Below, in pieces: positions 37,306-45,851 of a stretch of 64,000 nucleotides of DNA. Where the stretch lies: assembly GCA_964633815.1 (NCBI GenBank), contig CAZWHW010000001.1:1-64000 (forward strand), read 5' to 3'. Numbering within the stretch: position 1 is the stretch's first letter; the number at the start of each line of letters is the position of its first letter. The notes beneath the pieces are model-generated. The model saw only the letters and a program-made list of their open reading frames with translations, was not told where the DNA came from and ran no database searches. The DNA comes from CALKZN01 sp964633815. Its GTDB lineage: Bacteria > Pseudomonadota > Gammaproteobacteria > Arenicellales > Arenicellaceae. Made by a program: the position numbers and the translations under genes.

Positions 37306-38892
37306 ATGGTCAATCACTTCTCCAATTTCAGTTACCGTCGTAACTTAATCACTTTGCTAATTTTCCTGCAATTAGTAACAGTCACTTCCATTTTATTGCT
37401 ATCTCGCATTAATGTTGACCGAGTCATAGTCGATAATGCCTACAGCAGTATGGCACAAAAAATTGCGCAATCTCTTGATCATACTCGAACCTTTCTTGAA
37501 CCTGCTTATTCAGCTAGCAAAACTCTAGAAACCATGGCGGCAAGTGATGTTATAAATTTCGTGGACATTGATACAGTCGAAAAATTTTTTTTCACAGAAC
37601 TATTAGATCATTCTAATTTCGCAGGTATTTATATTGCCAACGAAAATGGTGATTTCATTTACATGAGGCACGAACAAGCAAATGCGCAAACGTCGGGCAA
37701 TGTGAGTGGAAATTTCCAAACTAAATTTATCCTCAATAAAAATGGCTCTCGTGATGTCAAGCTACGTTGGCGTGATCAAAAGTTTGACCTCATTGAAGAA
37801 AAACAAGACCCTGACGACACATATAATCCTTTAACCCGCCCATGGTACAAGCTTGCTCTGGAAAAAAATCAAATTGTTTGGACCAAACCTTATATTTTTT
37901 TTACATCTCAAAAGCCAGGAATAACGATCTCCGCACCTTATGAAAATAAAAAAATGCAATTCAAAGGTGTCATTGGCATTGATATCGAAATTCATCAGCT
38001 CTCTACTTTTTTAGATCAAATCAACCTTGATAACTACTTTATTCGCATCAATGATAAAGACGCTAATTTAATTGCTGAAACAGCAAACAAATCGACAATC
38101 AACGAAGACAGACTAAGCACACTACCACTGGCAGGAACCAACTCAGGAACATTTAAAGAAGCAGACGAGGAGTACCTCTATGTGCATGAAACACTAACAT
38201 CTGAGCAACATTCAACTAAACTTCCAGAATGGAACATGCTTATCACAGCAAAAACCTTTCCATTTTTAGCCGAAACACGAGAAATTGAAAAACGTAATAT
38301 TTTAATTGCAGTATCAACTTTAATACTATCAATTTTCTTCAGTTGGCTAATTGCATATAGAACGTCAAAACCAGTAGAAAACTGGATGAATCAAGCGACG
38401 ACCGATAGTTTAACTGGCTTGTACAATCGACATTTTTTCTTTAATACTGGCAACACTATATATAGCAAATATACTAAAAATGAAGATTATCACTTAGCTG
38501 TCATGATGATCGATATGGACAATTTAAAACAAATCAACGATAACTATGGTCACAACATTGGCGATGAAACAATCAAAGCAGTGGCTAAATGTTTTCAATC
38601 TTGCATAACTGAGGATGATTTACTAGCACGTTTTGGTGGCGATGAATTTATTTTATTATCTAAATTCAAATCTATTCGCCAAGTAATGCGTTTTGCTGAT
38701 GATTTGAGATATCAAGTTGAGCAACTAGCTGTCTCTACTATCTCTGGTAATATTGACGTCACTGTAAGTATTGGAGTGGCACTAACCAACCACCATCAAA
38801 ATTTAAACTTTGCAGATTTTATTGATCTAGCTGATCAAACACTCTATCAATCTAAAGATTCAGGAAAAAATAAAGTCAGCTTAATAGAATAA
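37306..38892 (+). CDS. Membrane diguanylate cyclase with dCache sensor
   Basis: 528 residues. Membrane segments at about 14-34 and 328-347 bracket a ~290-residue periplasmic sensor of dCache_1 type. The C-terminal GGDEF domain (about 360-528) has NYGHNIGDE, the signature RFGGDEF at about 442-448 and SIGVAL. The A site is intact, so it should make cyclic di-GMP. The product-inhibition I site (RxxD, five residues before GGDEF) reads TEDD, so the Arg is missing and feedback inhibition is probably lost. It is transcribed alone and converges with pdxH. Confidence 0.93.
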   Translation: MVNHFSNFSYRRNLITLLIFLQLVTVTSILLLSRINVDRVIVDNAYSSMAQKIAQSLDHTRTFLEPAYSASKTLETMAASDVINFVDIDTVEKFFFTELLDHSNFAGIYIANENGDFIYMRHEQANAQTSGNVSGNFQTKFILNKNGSRDVKLRWRDQKFDLIEEKQDPDDTYNPLTRPWYKLALEKNQIVWTKPYIFFTSQKPGITISAPYENKKMQFKGVIGIDIEIHQLSTFLDQINLDNYFIRINDKDANLIAETANKSTINEDRLSTLPLAGTNSGTFKEADEEYLYVHETLTSEQHSTKLPEWNMLITAKTFPFLAETREIEKRNILIAVSTLILSIFFSWLIAYRTSKPVENWMNQATTDSLTGLYNRHFFFNTGNTIYSKYTKNEDYHLAVMMIDMDNLKQINDNYGHNIGDETIKAVAKCFQSCITEDDLLARFGGDEFILLSKFKSIRQVMRFADDLRYQVEQLAVSTISGNIDVTVSIGVALTNHHQNLNFADFIDLADQTLYQSKDSGKNKVSLIE

Positions 38893-38930
38893 CAGAAGCA
38901 AGACAAGAGTCTTGAAACGTTCAAAACAAC

Positions 38931-39554
38931 CTAAGGCTGCAAACGAGAAATCGACCATTTTTCACCTTGTTGTTGATAGCGAAAACGATCATGTAAACGG
39001 TTCTCACCACCCTGCCAAAATTCAAAACTTTGTGCTTTCACACAATAGCCACCCCAACGTTCAGGCAATTTCAGGTTGGTATCTTCAACGGCTTCAAATT
39101 GCGCTTCTAATTCAACCCTTGAATGAATAACGCGACTTTGCTGCGAACAAATAGCTGCTTGCTGGGAAAGTTCAGGTCTTGAGTAAAAATATTCTTCAAC
39201 CTGATTTAATGGCAATAGTTCGGCTACTCCCGTAATACGGACTTGACGTTCGAATTGATGCCACGGAAACAATAAACTAACTTTTGGGTTTTCCGCTATT
39301 TCTTGACCTTTTTGACTACCAGTATCAGTAAAAAAAACAAAACCCTTAGCATCGAAATACTTTAACAACACATAACGTTGACTTGGTTGGCCACTACTAT
39401 CAACACTTGCCACGACCATTGACGTTGGATCTGCTATATCAGTCGATAAAATCTGTTCAAACCAAGTGCGAAACTGATCAAATGGATTTACCGACAAGTC
39501 TTCGCGAGCCAATTTGCCTAAAGAATAATTTCGTCTAAAATCATGTAAATCCAT
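38931..39554 (-). CDS. pdxH: Pyridoxamine 5'-phosphate oxidase
   Basis: 207 residues, FMN-binding split-barrel fold. It makes pyridoxal 5'-phosphate, the cofactor used by HisC, BioA, BioF and others in this window. RYVLLKYFDAKGFVFFT (FMN site), PERWGGY and the C-terminal RLQP motif are present. It is 46 bases downstream of hslU. A small hairpin (38899-38914) lies in the convergent gap behind it. Confidence 0.95.
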   Translation of the reverse strand: MDLHDFRRNYSLGKLAREDLSVNPFDQFRTWFEQILSTDIADPTSMVVASVDSSGQPSQRYVLLKYFDAKGFVFFTDTGSQKGQEIAENPKVSLLFPWHQFERQVRITGVAELLPLNQVEEYFYSRPELSQQAAICSQQSRVIHSRVELEAQFEAVEDTNLKLPERWGGYCVKAQSFEFWQGGENRLHDRFRYQQQGEKWSISRLQP

Positions 39555-39600
39555 TATTAGCCTCTAGTAGCCTCAAAAAGTAAATTCACCACCTACAACA

Positions 39601-40962
39601 CTATAGAATATATTTAGCATAATCTTCATCTTGGCTTAACTCTTCAAGATGACCATTCACATAGTCAGAATCAATCTGAATCATCTCACCTTCTTTATCA
39701 GAAGCTTCAAATGAGATAGTTTCTAATAATCGCTCCATCATCGTATGTAATCGTCTTGCACCAATATTTTCTGTAGATTCATTCACTTCCCAAGCTAATT
39801 CCGCTAAACGTTGAATGCCATTTTCAACAAATGTTAATTCTACGCCTTCAGTTTTCATCAAGGCTTGATATTGTTCCGTCAGTGATGCATCAGGCTCAGT
39901 TAAAATTCGTACAAAATCCTCAACAGCTAAGGCTCTTAGTTCAACACGAATTGGCAAACGCCCTTGTAATTCGGGAATCAAATCAGAGGGTTTAGCTAGC
40001 TGAAAGGCGCCAGAACAAATGAATAAAACATGATCGGTTTTCACCACCCCATATTTAGTTGAAATTGAGGAACCCTCAACTAATGGTAACAAATCTCGTT
40101 GTACACCTTCACGTGATACATCAGGGCTCTTACCACCTTCACTGCGTCCGACTATTTTGTCAATTTCATCAAGAAAAACAATACCATGTTGTTCGACACG
40201 TTCTAAAGCTTTAAGTTTAATTTCTTCTTCATTCACTAAATTTGAGGCTTGCTCTTCAATCAATAATTTATAAGCTTCTTTGATTGGCAATTTACGCATA
40301 GCGGATTTGCCTTTATTCATGCCCTTAAACATATCTTGCAATTGATTGGTAATTTCAGACATACCTTCTGGCCCTAAAATTTCCATACCCATAGCTGGTG
40401 CAGCAACTTCTATCTCAATTTCTTTATCATCCAATTTTCCTTCACGCAATTTTTTGCGGAAAGATTGCCTTGCCGCACTATCAGGGGATGAGCTTGTATC
40501 CAATGTGTTGCTATCGAATCCAAAGCTAGTATCAGGATTTCTAGCAGGTGGAATCAAAATATCCAAAATGCGTTCTTCCGCTAGGTCTTCCGCGCGGCGT
40601 TTCACTTTCTCGGTTGCCTGTTCGCGTTCCATTTTAACGGCGATTTCCATTAGATCACGAATAATACTATCAACTTCACGACCAACATAACCAACTTCAG
40701 TGAATTTAGTTGCTTCCACTTTCAAAAAAGGTGCATTCGCGATTTTAGACAAACGACGAGAAATTTCTGTTTTACCTACACCCGTTGGACCGATCATTAA
40801 AATATTCTTTGGCTTAATCTCAGCACGCATAAAATCATCTGAAATTTGCGCTCGACGCCAACGATTACGCAATGCAATTGCCACTGATCGTTTCGCATCT
40901 TTTTGTCCAATAATATGTTTATCCAGTTCTTGAACAATTTCTCTTGGGGTCATTTCACTCAT
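39601..40962 (-). CDS. hslU: ATP-dependent protease ATPase subunit HslU
   Basis: 453 residues of the AAA+ Clp/Hsp100 family. Walker A GPTGVGKT at 58-65; the GYVGRE pore loop; an I domain with charged stretches (about 110-240); Walker B FLDEIDKI. It unfolds substrates and feeds them to HslV. It begins 8 bases after the hslV stop and ends in the family's conserved DEDYAKYIL tail that engages HslV. Confidence 0.97.
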   Translation of the reverse strand: MSEMTPREIVQELDKHIIGQKDAKRSVAIALRNRWRRAQISDDFMRAEIKPKNILMIGPTGVGKTEISRRLSKIANAPFLKVEATKFTEVGYVGREVDSIIRDLMEIAVKMEREQATEKVKRRAEDLAEERILDILIPPARNPDTSFGFDSNTLDTSSSPDSAARQSFRKKLREGKLDDKEIEIEVAAPAMGMEILGPEGMSEITNQLQDMFKGMNKGKSAMRKLPIKEAYKLLIEEQASNLVNEEEIKLKALERVEQHGIVFLDEIDKIVGRSEGGKSPDVSREGVQRDLLPLVEGSSISTKYGVVKTDHVLFICSGAFQLAKPSDLIPELQGRLPIRVELRALAVEDFVRILTEPDASLTEQYQALMKTEGVELTFVENGIQRLAELAWEVNESTENIGARRLHTMMERLLETISFEASDKEGEMIQIDSDYVNGHLEELSQDEDYAKYIL

Positions 40963-40970
40963 AACTTGAT

Positions 40971-41510
40971 CTATAATTTAATTTCTTCAATGGTTAAATT
41001 ATCATTGGTATATATGCAAATATCGGCAGCAATATTAAGTGCTTTTTCAACAATATCGTAAGCGCCTAACTCTGTGTTTTGCACTAATGCGCGAGCTGCT
41101 GATTCAGCAAAAGAGCCTCCAGAGCCAATCGCCATGACACCTCCTTGGGGCTCAACTACATCGCCATTTCCAGTGATAATGAAGGATGACTCTTTATCAG
41201 CAACCAAAATCATCGCTTCTAGTTTGCGTAATATCTTATCAGTTCGCCAATCTTTAGCTAATTCAACTGCAGCCTTAGTGAGATGACCTTGATGTTTCTC
41301 CAGCTTTGCTTCAAACATTTCAAACAAAGTAAACGCATCCGCCGTACCTCCCGCAAATCCAGCGATGACTTTGTTTTTGTATAAACGTCGTACTTTACAA
41401 GCATTGCCTTTCATTACGGTATTGCCTAATGAAACTTGGCCATCACCACCAATCACGACAGAATCTTTACGACGTACTGATAAAATTGTTGTTCCACGCA
41501 TTTGCTGCAT
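40971..41510 (-). CDS. hslV: ATP-dependent protease proteolytic subunit HslV
   Basis: 179 residues, an N-terminal-nucleophile hydrolase related to the proteasome beta subunit. The catalytic Thr is T7 (MQQMRG-TTILSVRR), so a six-residue propeptide must be removed. GDGQVSLGN and FAGGTADAFTLFE follow. A strong GGAG-type ribosome binding site precedes the ATG. A heat-shock-like promoter lies about 28 bases upstream of the start. Confidence 0.97.
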   Translation of the reverse strand: MQQMRGTTILSVRRKDSVVIGGDGQVSLGNTVMKGNACKVRRLYKNKVIAGFAGGTADAFTLFEMFEAKLEKHQGHLTKAAVELAKDWRTDKILRKLEAMILVADKESSFIITGNGDVVEPQGGVMAIGSGGSFAESAARALVQNTELGAYDIVEKALNIAADICIYTNDNLTIEEIKL

Positions 41511-41544
41511 GCAAGTCTCCTCTATAGATTTGAGTATTTAAAAA

Positions 41545-41573
41545 TATATTGTGTTTTTTTCTACTTTTTCAAG
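41545..41573 (-). promoter_or_regulatory. Sigma-32-like heat-shock promoter for hslVU
   Basis: On the minus strand, CTTGAAA (41573-41567) is separated by 13 bases from CACAATATA (41553-41545). The sigma-32 consensus is CTTGAAA, 11-16 bases, CCCCATNTA; seven of nine -10 positions fit. The distance to the hslV start leaves a leader of about 28 bases. In E. coli hslVU is a sigma-32 operon. Confidence 0.55.
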
Positions 41574-41586
41574 CAAAAACACAACA

Positions 41587-42057
41587 CTATTTTATGATCT
41601 TCAAATGAGAGTTATCTCGTTTAGAGCCTTCTTTTTTTGGCTTTTTTGACTTTTTCGGTTTTGAAGATTCACTCTTGTTAGGCTCTTCGTCAAGTACTGT
41701 CTCGATTTTGCTCGATTCTGAAAACTCTTCTATTGGATAATCTTCAGGTTCAAAAAACATACCTTGCCCATTTTCTCGTGCATAAATACCCAAGATAAAG
41801 TGCATTGGAATTGTCAGTTCTTGAGCTAATCCATTAAAACGTGCGCTAAAGTGCAACACTTGATTATCCATTGTATACAACTCAATTGAACTCGATGAGA
41901 CATTCAATGTAATTTGACCATCATTGACATATTCTTGCGGCACCAACACACCTTCACCAGCGGCATCGACCACAATATAAGGCGTTAAACGATTATCTTC
42001 GATCCATTCATAAATGCCTCGAAACAAATACGGTTTGGTACTAGTCATTTCTGCCAT
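41587..42057 (-). CDS. sspB: Stringent starvation protein B (ClpXP adaptor)
   Basis: 156 residues. An N-terminal Sm-like fold (about 1-115) with TSTKPYLFRGIYEWIEDN, then a long charged Lys/Ser linker and a C-terminal LKIIK tail. SspB delivers ssrA-tagged proteins to ClpXP; the C-terminal tail docks on ClpX. It lies 98 bases after sspA and shares its direction, the usual sspAB arrangement. Confidence 0.95.
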   Translation of the reverse strand: MAEMTSTKPYLFRGIYEWIEDNRLTPYIVVDAAGEGVLVPQEYVNDGQITLNVSSSSIELYTMDNQVLHFSARFNGLAQELTIPMHFILGIYARENGQGMFFEPEDYPIEEFSESSKIETVLDEEPNKSESSKPKKSKKPKKEGSKRDNSHLKIIK

Positions 42058-42155
42058 ATTGCCAGTTCTGGTTTAACTGAGTTCAACTTAAATAAAAGTA
42101 TGCAACAAGCTATATTGCACGCCTTTATGAATGATTATACGCCAAAAGATAGTGC

Positions 42156-42785
42156 TTATAATAAACGTAAATCACGTTCAATTTCACTTAAGCTCTCTTG
42201 GAAAGAATCACGTTCAAACAAACGCTGTGAATATTCTTCAACCATTTTGGCTTGTTTTGGTAATTTAATATCGTAGAAAGGTAGACGCCACAGCATGGGT
42301 GCAATAAATACATCTACCAAACTATAGTCATTACCAAGCAAATAATCTTGCTCTGCCAAAATAGGTGAAATTGAGATCAAGCCATCGTAAATGTCTTTAC
42401 GTATTTGATCTTTACTGTTTTCATCATCCAAACCTTCCAAACGACTAATCCAGTCACGATTAACGCGGTTAACCATCAAACGCAGTCGTGCACGACTAAC
42501 AGGATCAACCGGTAATAAAGGCGGGTGTGGCAAACGTTCATCCAAATATTCATTAATGATACAAGCATCATAAAGAATCAAATCTCGATCAGCTAATGTA
42601 GGCGTTTCGTTATAGGGGTTAATTTCAGCTAGCTCTTCACAAGTGTCCAATGGATCAGTATAAACGATAGAGCAATCAATCTCTTTCTCTTGTAAAACAA
42701 TTCGTACACCATGACTGTAAACACAATCAGTACCTGAATAAAGTGTCATCTCATTTTTACGAGCTAATAAACTATTTGTATCCAT
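42156..42785 (-). CDS. sspA: Stringent starvation protein A
   Basis: 209 residues from the ATG at 42785, which has AAGG about 9 bases upstream; a start 14 codons further up has no better signal. It has a glutathione-S-transferase fold: a thioredoxin-like N-terminal part (TLYSGTDCVYSHGVRIVL) and an all-helical C-terminal half. SspA binds RNA polymerase in starvation and stress. It is downstream of petABC, behind a terminator, so it has its own promoter. Confidence 0.93.
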   Translation of the reverse strand: MDTNSLLARKNEMTLYSGTDCVYSHGVRIVLQEKEIDCSIVYTDPLDTCEELAEINPYNETPTLADRDLILYDACIINEYLDERLPHPPLLPVDPVSRARLRLMVNRVNRDWISRLEGLDDENSKDQIRKDIYDGLISISPILAEQDYLLGNDYSLVDVFIAPMLWRLPFYDIKLPKQAKMVEEYSQRLFERDSFQESLSEIERDLRLL

Positions 42786-42850
42786 TATTTTTGCCTTAAT
42801 AAACTGCTGAAAATAGAAAAAGTGCATCGGATTGACACACTTTTAAATTA

Positions 42851-42896
42851 AAAAGAGCGCACCTTAAGTCCTTAAAAAAATCACTTAAGAGCGCTC
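42851..42896 (-). terminator. Rho-independent terminator after petC
   Basis: On the minus strand GAGCGC plus ACTTAAG-type arms (42896-42883 and 42869-42855) pair with one small internal bulge, then a TTTTT run follows. It ends the petABC transcript before sspA. Confidence 0.8.
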
Positions 42897-42970
42897 ATAA
42901 ATTAATAGTATAACCCCTTTGTCAAGACCCCACTGAGGTCAACTGCTATAGGCTACTATAATCTGTTTTT

Positions 42971-43759
42971 TTAATGTACGTCGCGCCAAAACTCCTTTTT
43001 CAACAACATAACTAGCATTAATAAAAGTATTAAAAATGCAATAGTCCACACACCAATGGTCTTGCGTTGTAATTGTGCAGGTTCTGAAAGATAAGCAAGA
43101 AAATTGGTCACGTCTCGCATCGCTTTATCAAATTCCGCATTGCTTAATGCCGATTCAGGACGATTACTGACATCAAACTTAGCACCACCTGCAACGTAAA
43201 TCGACTCATCGCTAACATCAATCTCTTCGCCTTCACCTGGCTTGCTAATCAATGTTGGCGAACCTTGCATTTCCCACAAAACATGAGGCATGGCCGCATT
43301 TTCTAATAAAATATTATTCCAACCTGTGACACTTTTTTCGTCTTTATAAAAAGAACGTAAATACGTATATAACCAGTCTGGCTTTTTCACTCGTGAGATT
43401 AACGTCAAATCTGGCGGAACGACACCAAACCATTTTTTAGCATCCGCATCCGACATAGTAGCAACCATCAAATCACCGACCTTGTCACTGGCAAACATCA
43501 ACGTCCCTTTAAGAGCATCCAACGGAATACCCAAATCATTCGCTACTCGGTTATAACGTGCATGTTCAGCACTATGACATGACAAACAATTGTTCGCAAA
43601 AATTCTCGCGCCATTTCTCAATGATTCAACATCATTAACATTGAGATACACTTTGTCCAAATTTTCATTGCCACCACCTGCTGCCATACTGCTGGAGCTA
43701 AATGCAGTAAACATAACAGTTATTACTGTAGTGGCAATTATTTTAATTGTATTTTTCAT
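42971..43759 (-). CDS. petC: Ubiquinol-cytochrome c reductase cytochrome c1 subunit
   Basis: About 262 residues from the second of two tandem ATGs (43762 and 43759); AGGAGG sits 5 bases from the second. A signal peptide (about 1-27) leads to the heme motif CLSCH (C58-H62) and a Met axial ligand in AAMPHVLWEM. One C-terminal membrane segment (about 235-257) anchors it. It passes electrons from the Rieske protein to soluble cytochrome c. It lies 9 bases after petB. Confidence 0.96.
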   Translation of the reverse strand: MKNTIKIIATTVITVMFTAFSSSSMAAGGGNENLDKVYLNVNDVESLRNGARIFANNCLSCHSAEHARYNRVANDLGIPLDALKGTLMFASDKVGDLMVATMSDADAKKWFGVVPPDLTLISRVKKPDWLYTYLRSFYKDEKSVTGWNNILLENAAMPHVLWEMQGSPTLISKPGEGEEIDVSDESIYVAGGAKFDVSNRPESALSNAEFDKAMRDVTNFLAYLSEPAQLQRKTIGVWTIAFLILLLMLVMLLKKEFWRDVH

Positions 43760-43768
43760 CATTGCCTC

Positions 43769-45043
43769 CTAGTGATCTTTCATTGTTAAACGCGGCGGCT
43801 CTTCTTTGAACTTACCAATTCGAGTAAACCACGGCATTGTGATAAAGAACAAGAAATAAAAGACCGTACAGACTTGTGCTAATAATGTTTTACCGGGAGT
43901 TGGTGGTTGCAAGCCAAGATAACCTAAAATCACAAATGAGATCAGGAATAACACCAACATAAGTTTAAATGGCCAGCTACGATAGCGAATTGAACGAACT
44001 GGTGAACGATCTAGCCATGGCAACAAAAATAAAACAATGATCGCCAAAGCCATAAAAACTACGCCCCAAACTTTGGCATCAATCCAGAAAAACGCAAATG
44101 TATTTGCCCTTAGGATTGAATAGAATGGCGTGAAATACCACAATGGAACAATATCTGGCGGTGTTTGCAGCGGATTAGCAGCATCGAAGTTATCCTTCTC
44201 TAGTAACACACCACCACCTTCAGGCCAGAAAAATACCACGCCAAGATACAGAATGAAAAACACCACAATACCAACGCAATCTTTCACTGTATAGTATGGG
44301 TGAAAAGGAACCATATCGAGGTATTTTCCCTCTTCATCTTTTAAATGATCCACATCAATTCCATCAGGATTGTTCGAACCTACTTGATGCAATGCACACA
44401 AATGCAAGAACACTAATAAGCATAGAATTAACGGCAGAGCGATCACATGCAACGCGAAAAAGCGGTTCAGAGTAGCATCAGAAATAACAAAGTCACCACG
44501 AATCCACTCGGTCAATGCAGGCCCAAAAAAAGGAATTACATCAAACAAGGAGATAATAACTTGCGCGCCCCAATAGGACATATTGCCCCATGGCAATAGA
44601 TAGCCCATAAATGCTTCTGCCATCAAAGCAACAAAGATTACGCAACCGATCAACCAGACCAATTCACGTGGCTCTCGATGCGAACCATAAATCAAACCAC
44701 GAAACATATGCAGGTAAACAATCACAAAAAATGCCGAAGCACCAATAGCATGCATATAGCGAATCAACCAACCAAAAGGCACATCACGCATGATGTATTC
44801 AACAGACGCAAACGCTAAAGCAGCATCTGGTTTGTAATGCATGGTCAAGAAAATGCCCGTTACTATTTGTAACACCAGCATAATGACTGCTAAAGAGCCG
44901 AAATAATACCAAAAGTTAAAATTCTTTGGCGCGTAATATTGCGCTAAATGTTCATTCCAAACTTTAGTGACCGGTAAGCGCCGATCAACCCACTCCATAA
45001 AGGCATTAGCACTTTTATGATTATCATGTCGTTTAATCGCCAT
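43769..45043 (-). CDS. petB: Ubiquinol-cytochrome c reductase cytochrome b subunit
   Basis: 424 residues with about eight membrane helices. Two helices carry the four heme His ligands (for example in IRYMHAIGASAFFV and YLHMFRGL, and in FALHVIALPL and VFLHLC). The Qo-site motif, commonly PEWY, reads PLWY here (44135-44146). It houses hemes bL and bH and both quinone sites of the bc1 complex. Its ATG overlaps the petA stop by one base (TAATG) with a GGGAGG upstream. Confidence 0.97.
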   Translation of the reverse strand: MAIKRHDNHKSANAFMEWVDRRLPVTKVWNEHLAQYYAPKNFNFWYYFGSLAVIMLVLQIVTGIFLTMHYKPDAALAFASVEYIMRDVPFGWLIRYMHAIGASAFFVIVYLHMFRGLIYGSHREPRELVWLIGCVIFVALMAEAFMGYLLPWGNMSYWGAQVIISLFDVIPFFGPALTEWIRGDFVISDATLNRFFALHVIALPLILCLLVFLHLCALHQVGSNNPDGIDVDHLKDEEGKYLDMVPFHPYYTVKDCVGIVVFFILYLGVVFFWPEGGGVLLEKDNFDAANPLQTPPDIVPLWYFTPFYSILRANTFAFFWIDAKVWGVVFMALAIIVLFLLPWLDRSPVRSIRYRSWPFKLMLVLFLISFVILGYLGLQPPTPGKTLLAQVCTVFYFLFFITMPWFTRIGKFKEEPPRLTMKDH

Positions 45044-45657
45044 TATAACCTCCCCGAATCATCACCAATCAATATGACTGATTCACTAGTGAATTTATAG
45101 GGTGGCACAGGCATATTCGACGTAGCTGGTACGTTTTTATACACACGCCCAGCCAAATCAAACTTTGAACCATGACAAGGGCAGAAAAAACCGCCTTGAG
45201 AATCTGCACCCATTTGCTCATCTGGACCAATTGCCAGCTTCTCGACAGGCGAGCAACCTAAATGTGTACAAACACTTTCCATGACCAACAGTTCAGATTT
45301 TGCCTGATCAGAGCGTTCGAAATTCTTCGCATACTCCGGTTGATTACTTTTGTTAGACTCTGGATCTGCAAGGCTTGGCTCAATTTTTTTCAAACCTGCC
45401 ATCATTTCAGGAGTACGATTTAATAAGACTACAGGCTTACCGCGCCACTCCACTTTAACCATTTGTCCAGGTTCTAAACGGCTAAAATCATAGGATACTG
45501 GCGCTCCTGCATTTTTTGCACGTTCACTTGGAGACATGGAAATCAAAAAAGGTGACACTCCAACGGCGGCGCCTAAGGCACCAACACCAACAGTTACACC
45601 AGTCAAAAAGCGACGACGTTTTATATCTTCAGGCGACTGATTGTTATGATCAGACAT
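45043..45657 (-). CDS. petA: Ubiquinol-cytochrome c reductase Rieske iron-sulfur subunit
   Basis: 204 residues. A twin-Arg KRRRFLTG near the N-terminus precedes one hydrophobic helix, as expected for Tat-exported Rieske proteins. The [2Fe-2S] ligands are CTHLGC and CPCHGS. A GAGGAG lies before the ATG. First gene of petABC, read leftward. Confidence 0.97.
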   Translation of the reverse strand: MSDHNNQSPEDIKRRRFLTGVTVGVGALGAAVGVSPFLISMSPSERAKNAGAPVSYDFSRLEPGQMVKVEWRGKPVVLLNRTPEMMAGLKKIEPSLADPESNKSNQPEYAKNFERSDQAKSELLVMESVCTHLGCSPVEKLAIGPDEQMGADSQGGFFCPCHGSKFDLAGRVYKNVPATSNMPVPPYKFTSESVILIGDDSGRL

Positions 45658-45808
45658 ACTAACTCCTCGGTTAATTAATATGGCAAAAAAACAGCCTTTT
45701 ATAGAAATATTATTGTGTTTGTTTGGCTGATGACTCTCAGGAAATTAGTCCCAAGAATTGCTTTCGCGACTATAACAGATCAAAATAAATTTGTGTTACT
45801 ACAACGCC

Positions 45809-45840
45809 AAAAAATGCGTTTTTTAGCGCTTAAAAACGCA
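45809..45840 (-). terminator. Rho-independent terminator after rep
   Basis: On the minus strand TGCGTTTTT (45840-45832) and AAAAACGCA (45823-45815) pair over an 8-base loop and are followed by six T (45814-45809). It starts 11 bases after the rep stop. Confidence 0.82.
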
Positions 45841-45851
45841 AATCAATCACT

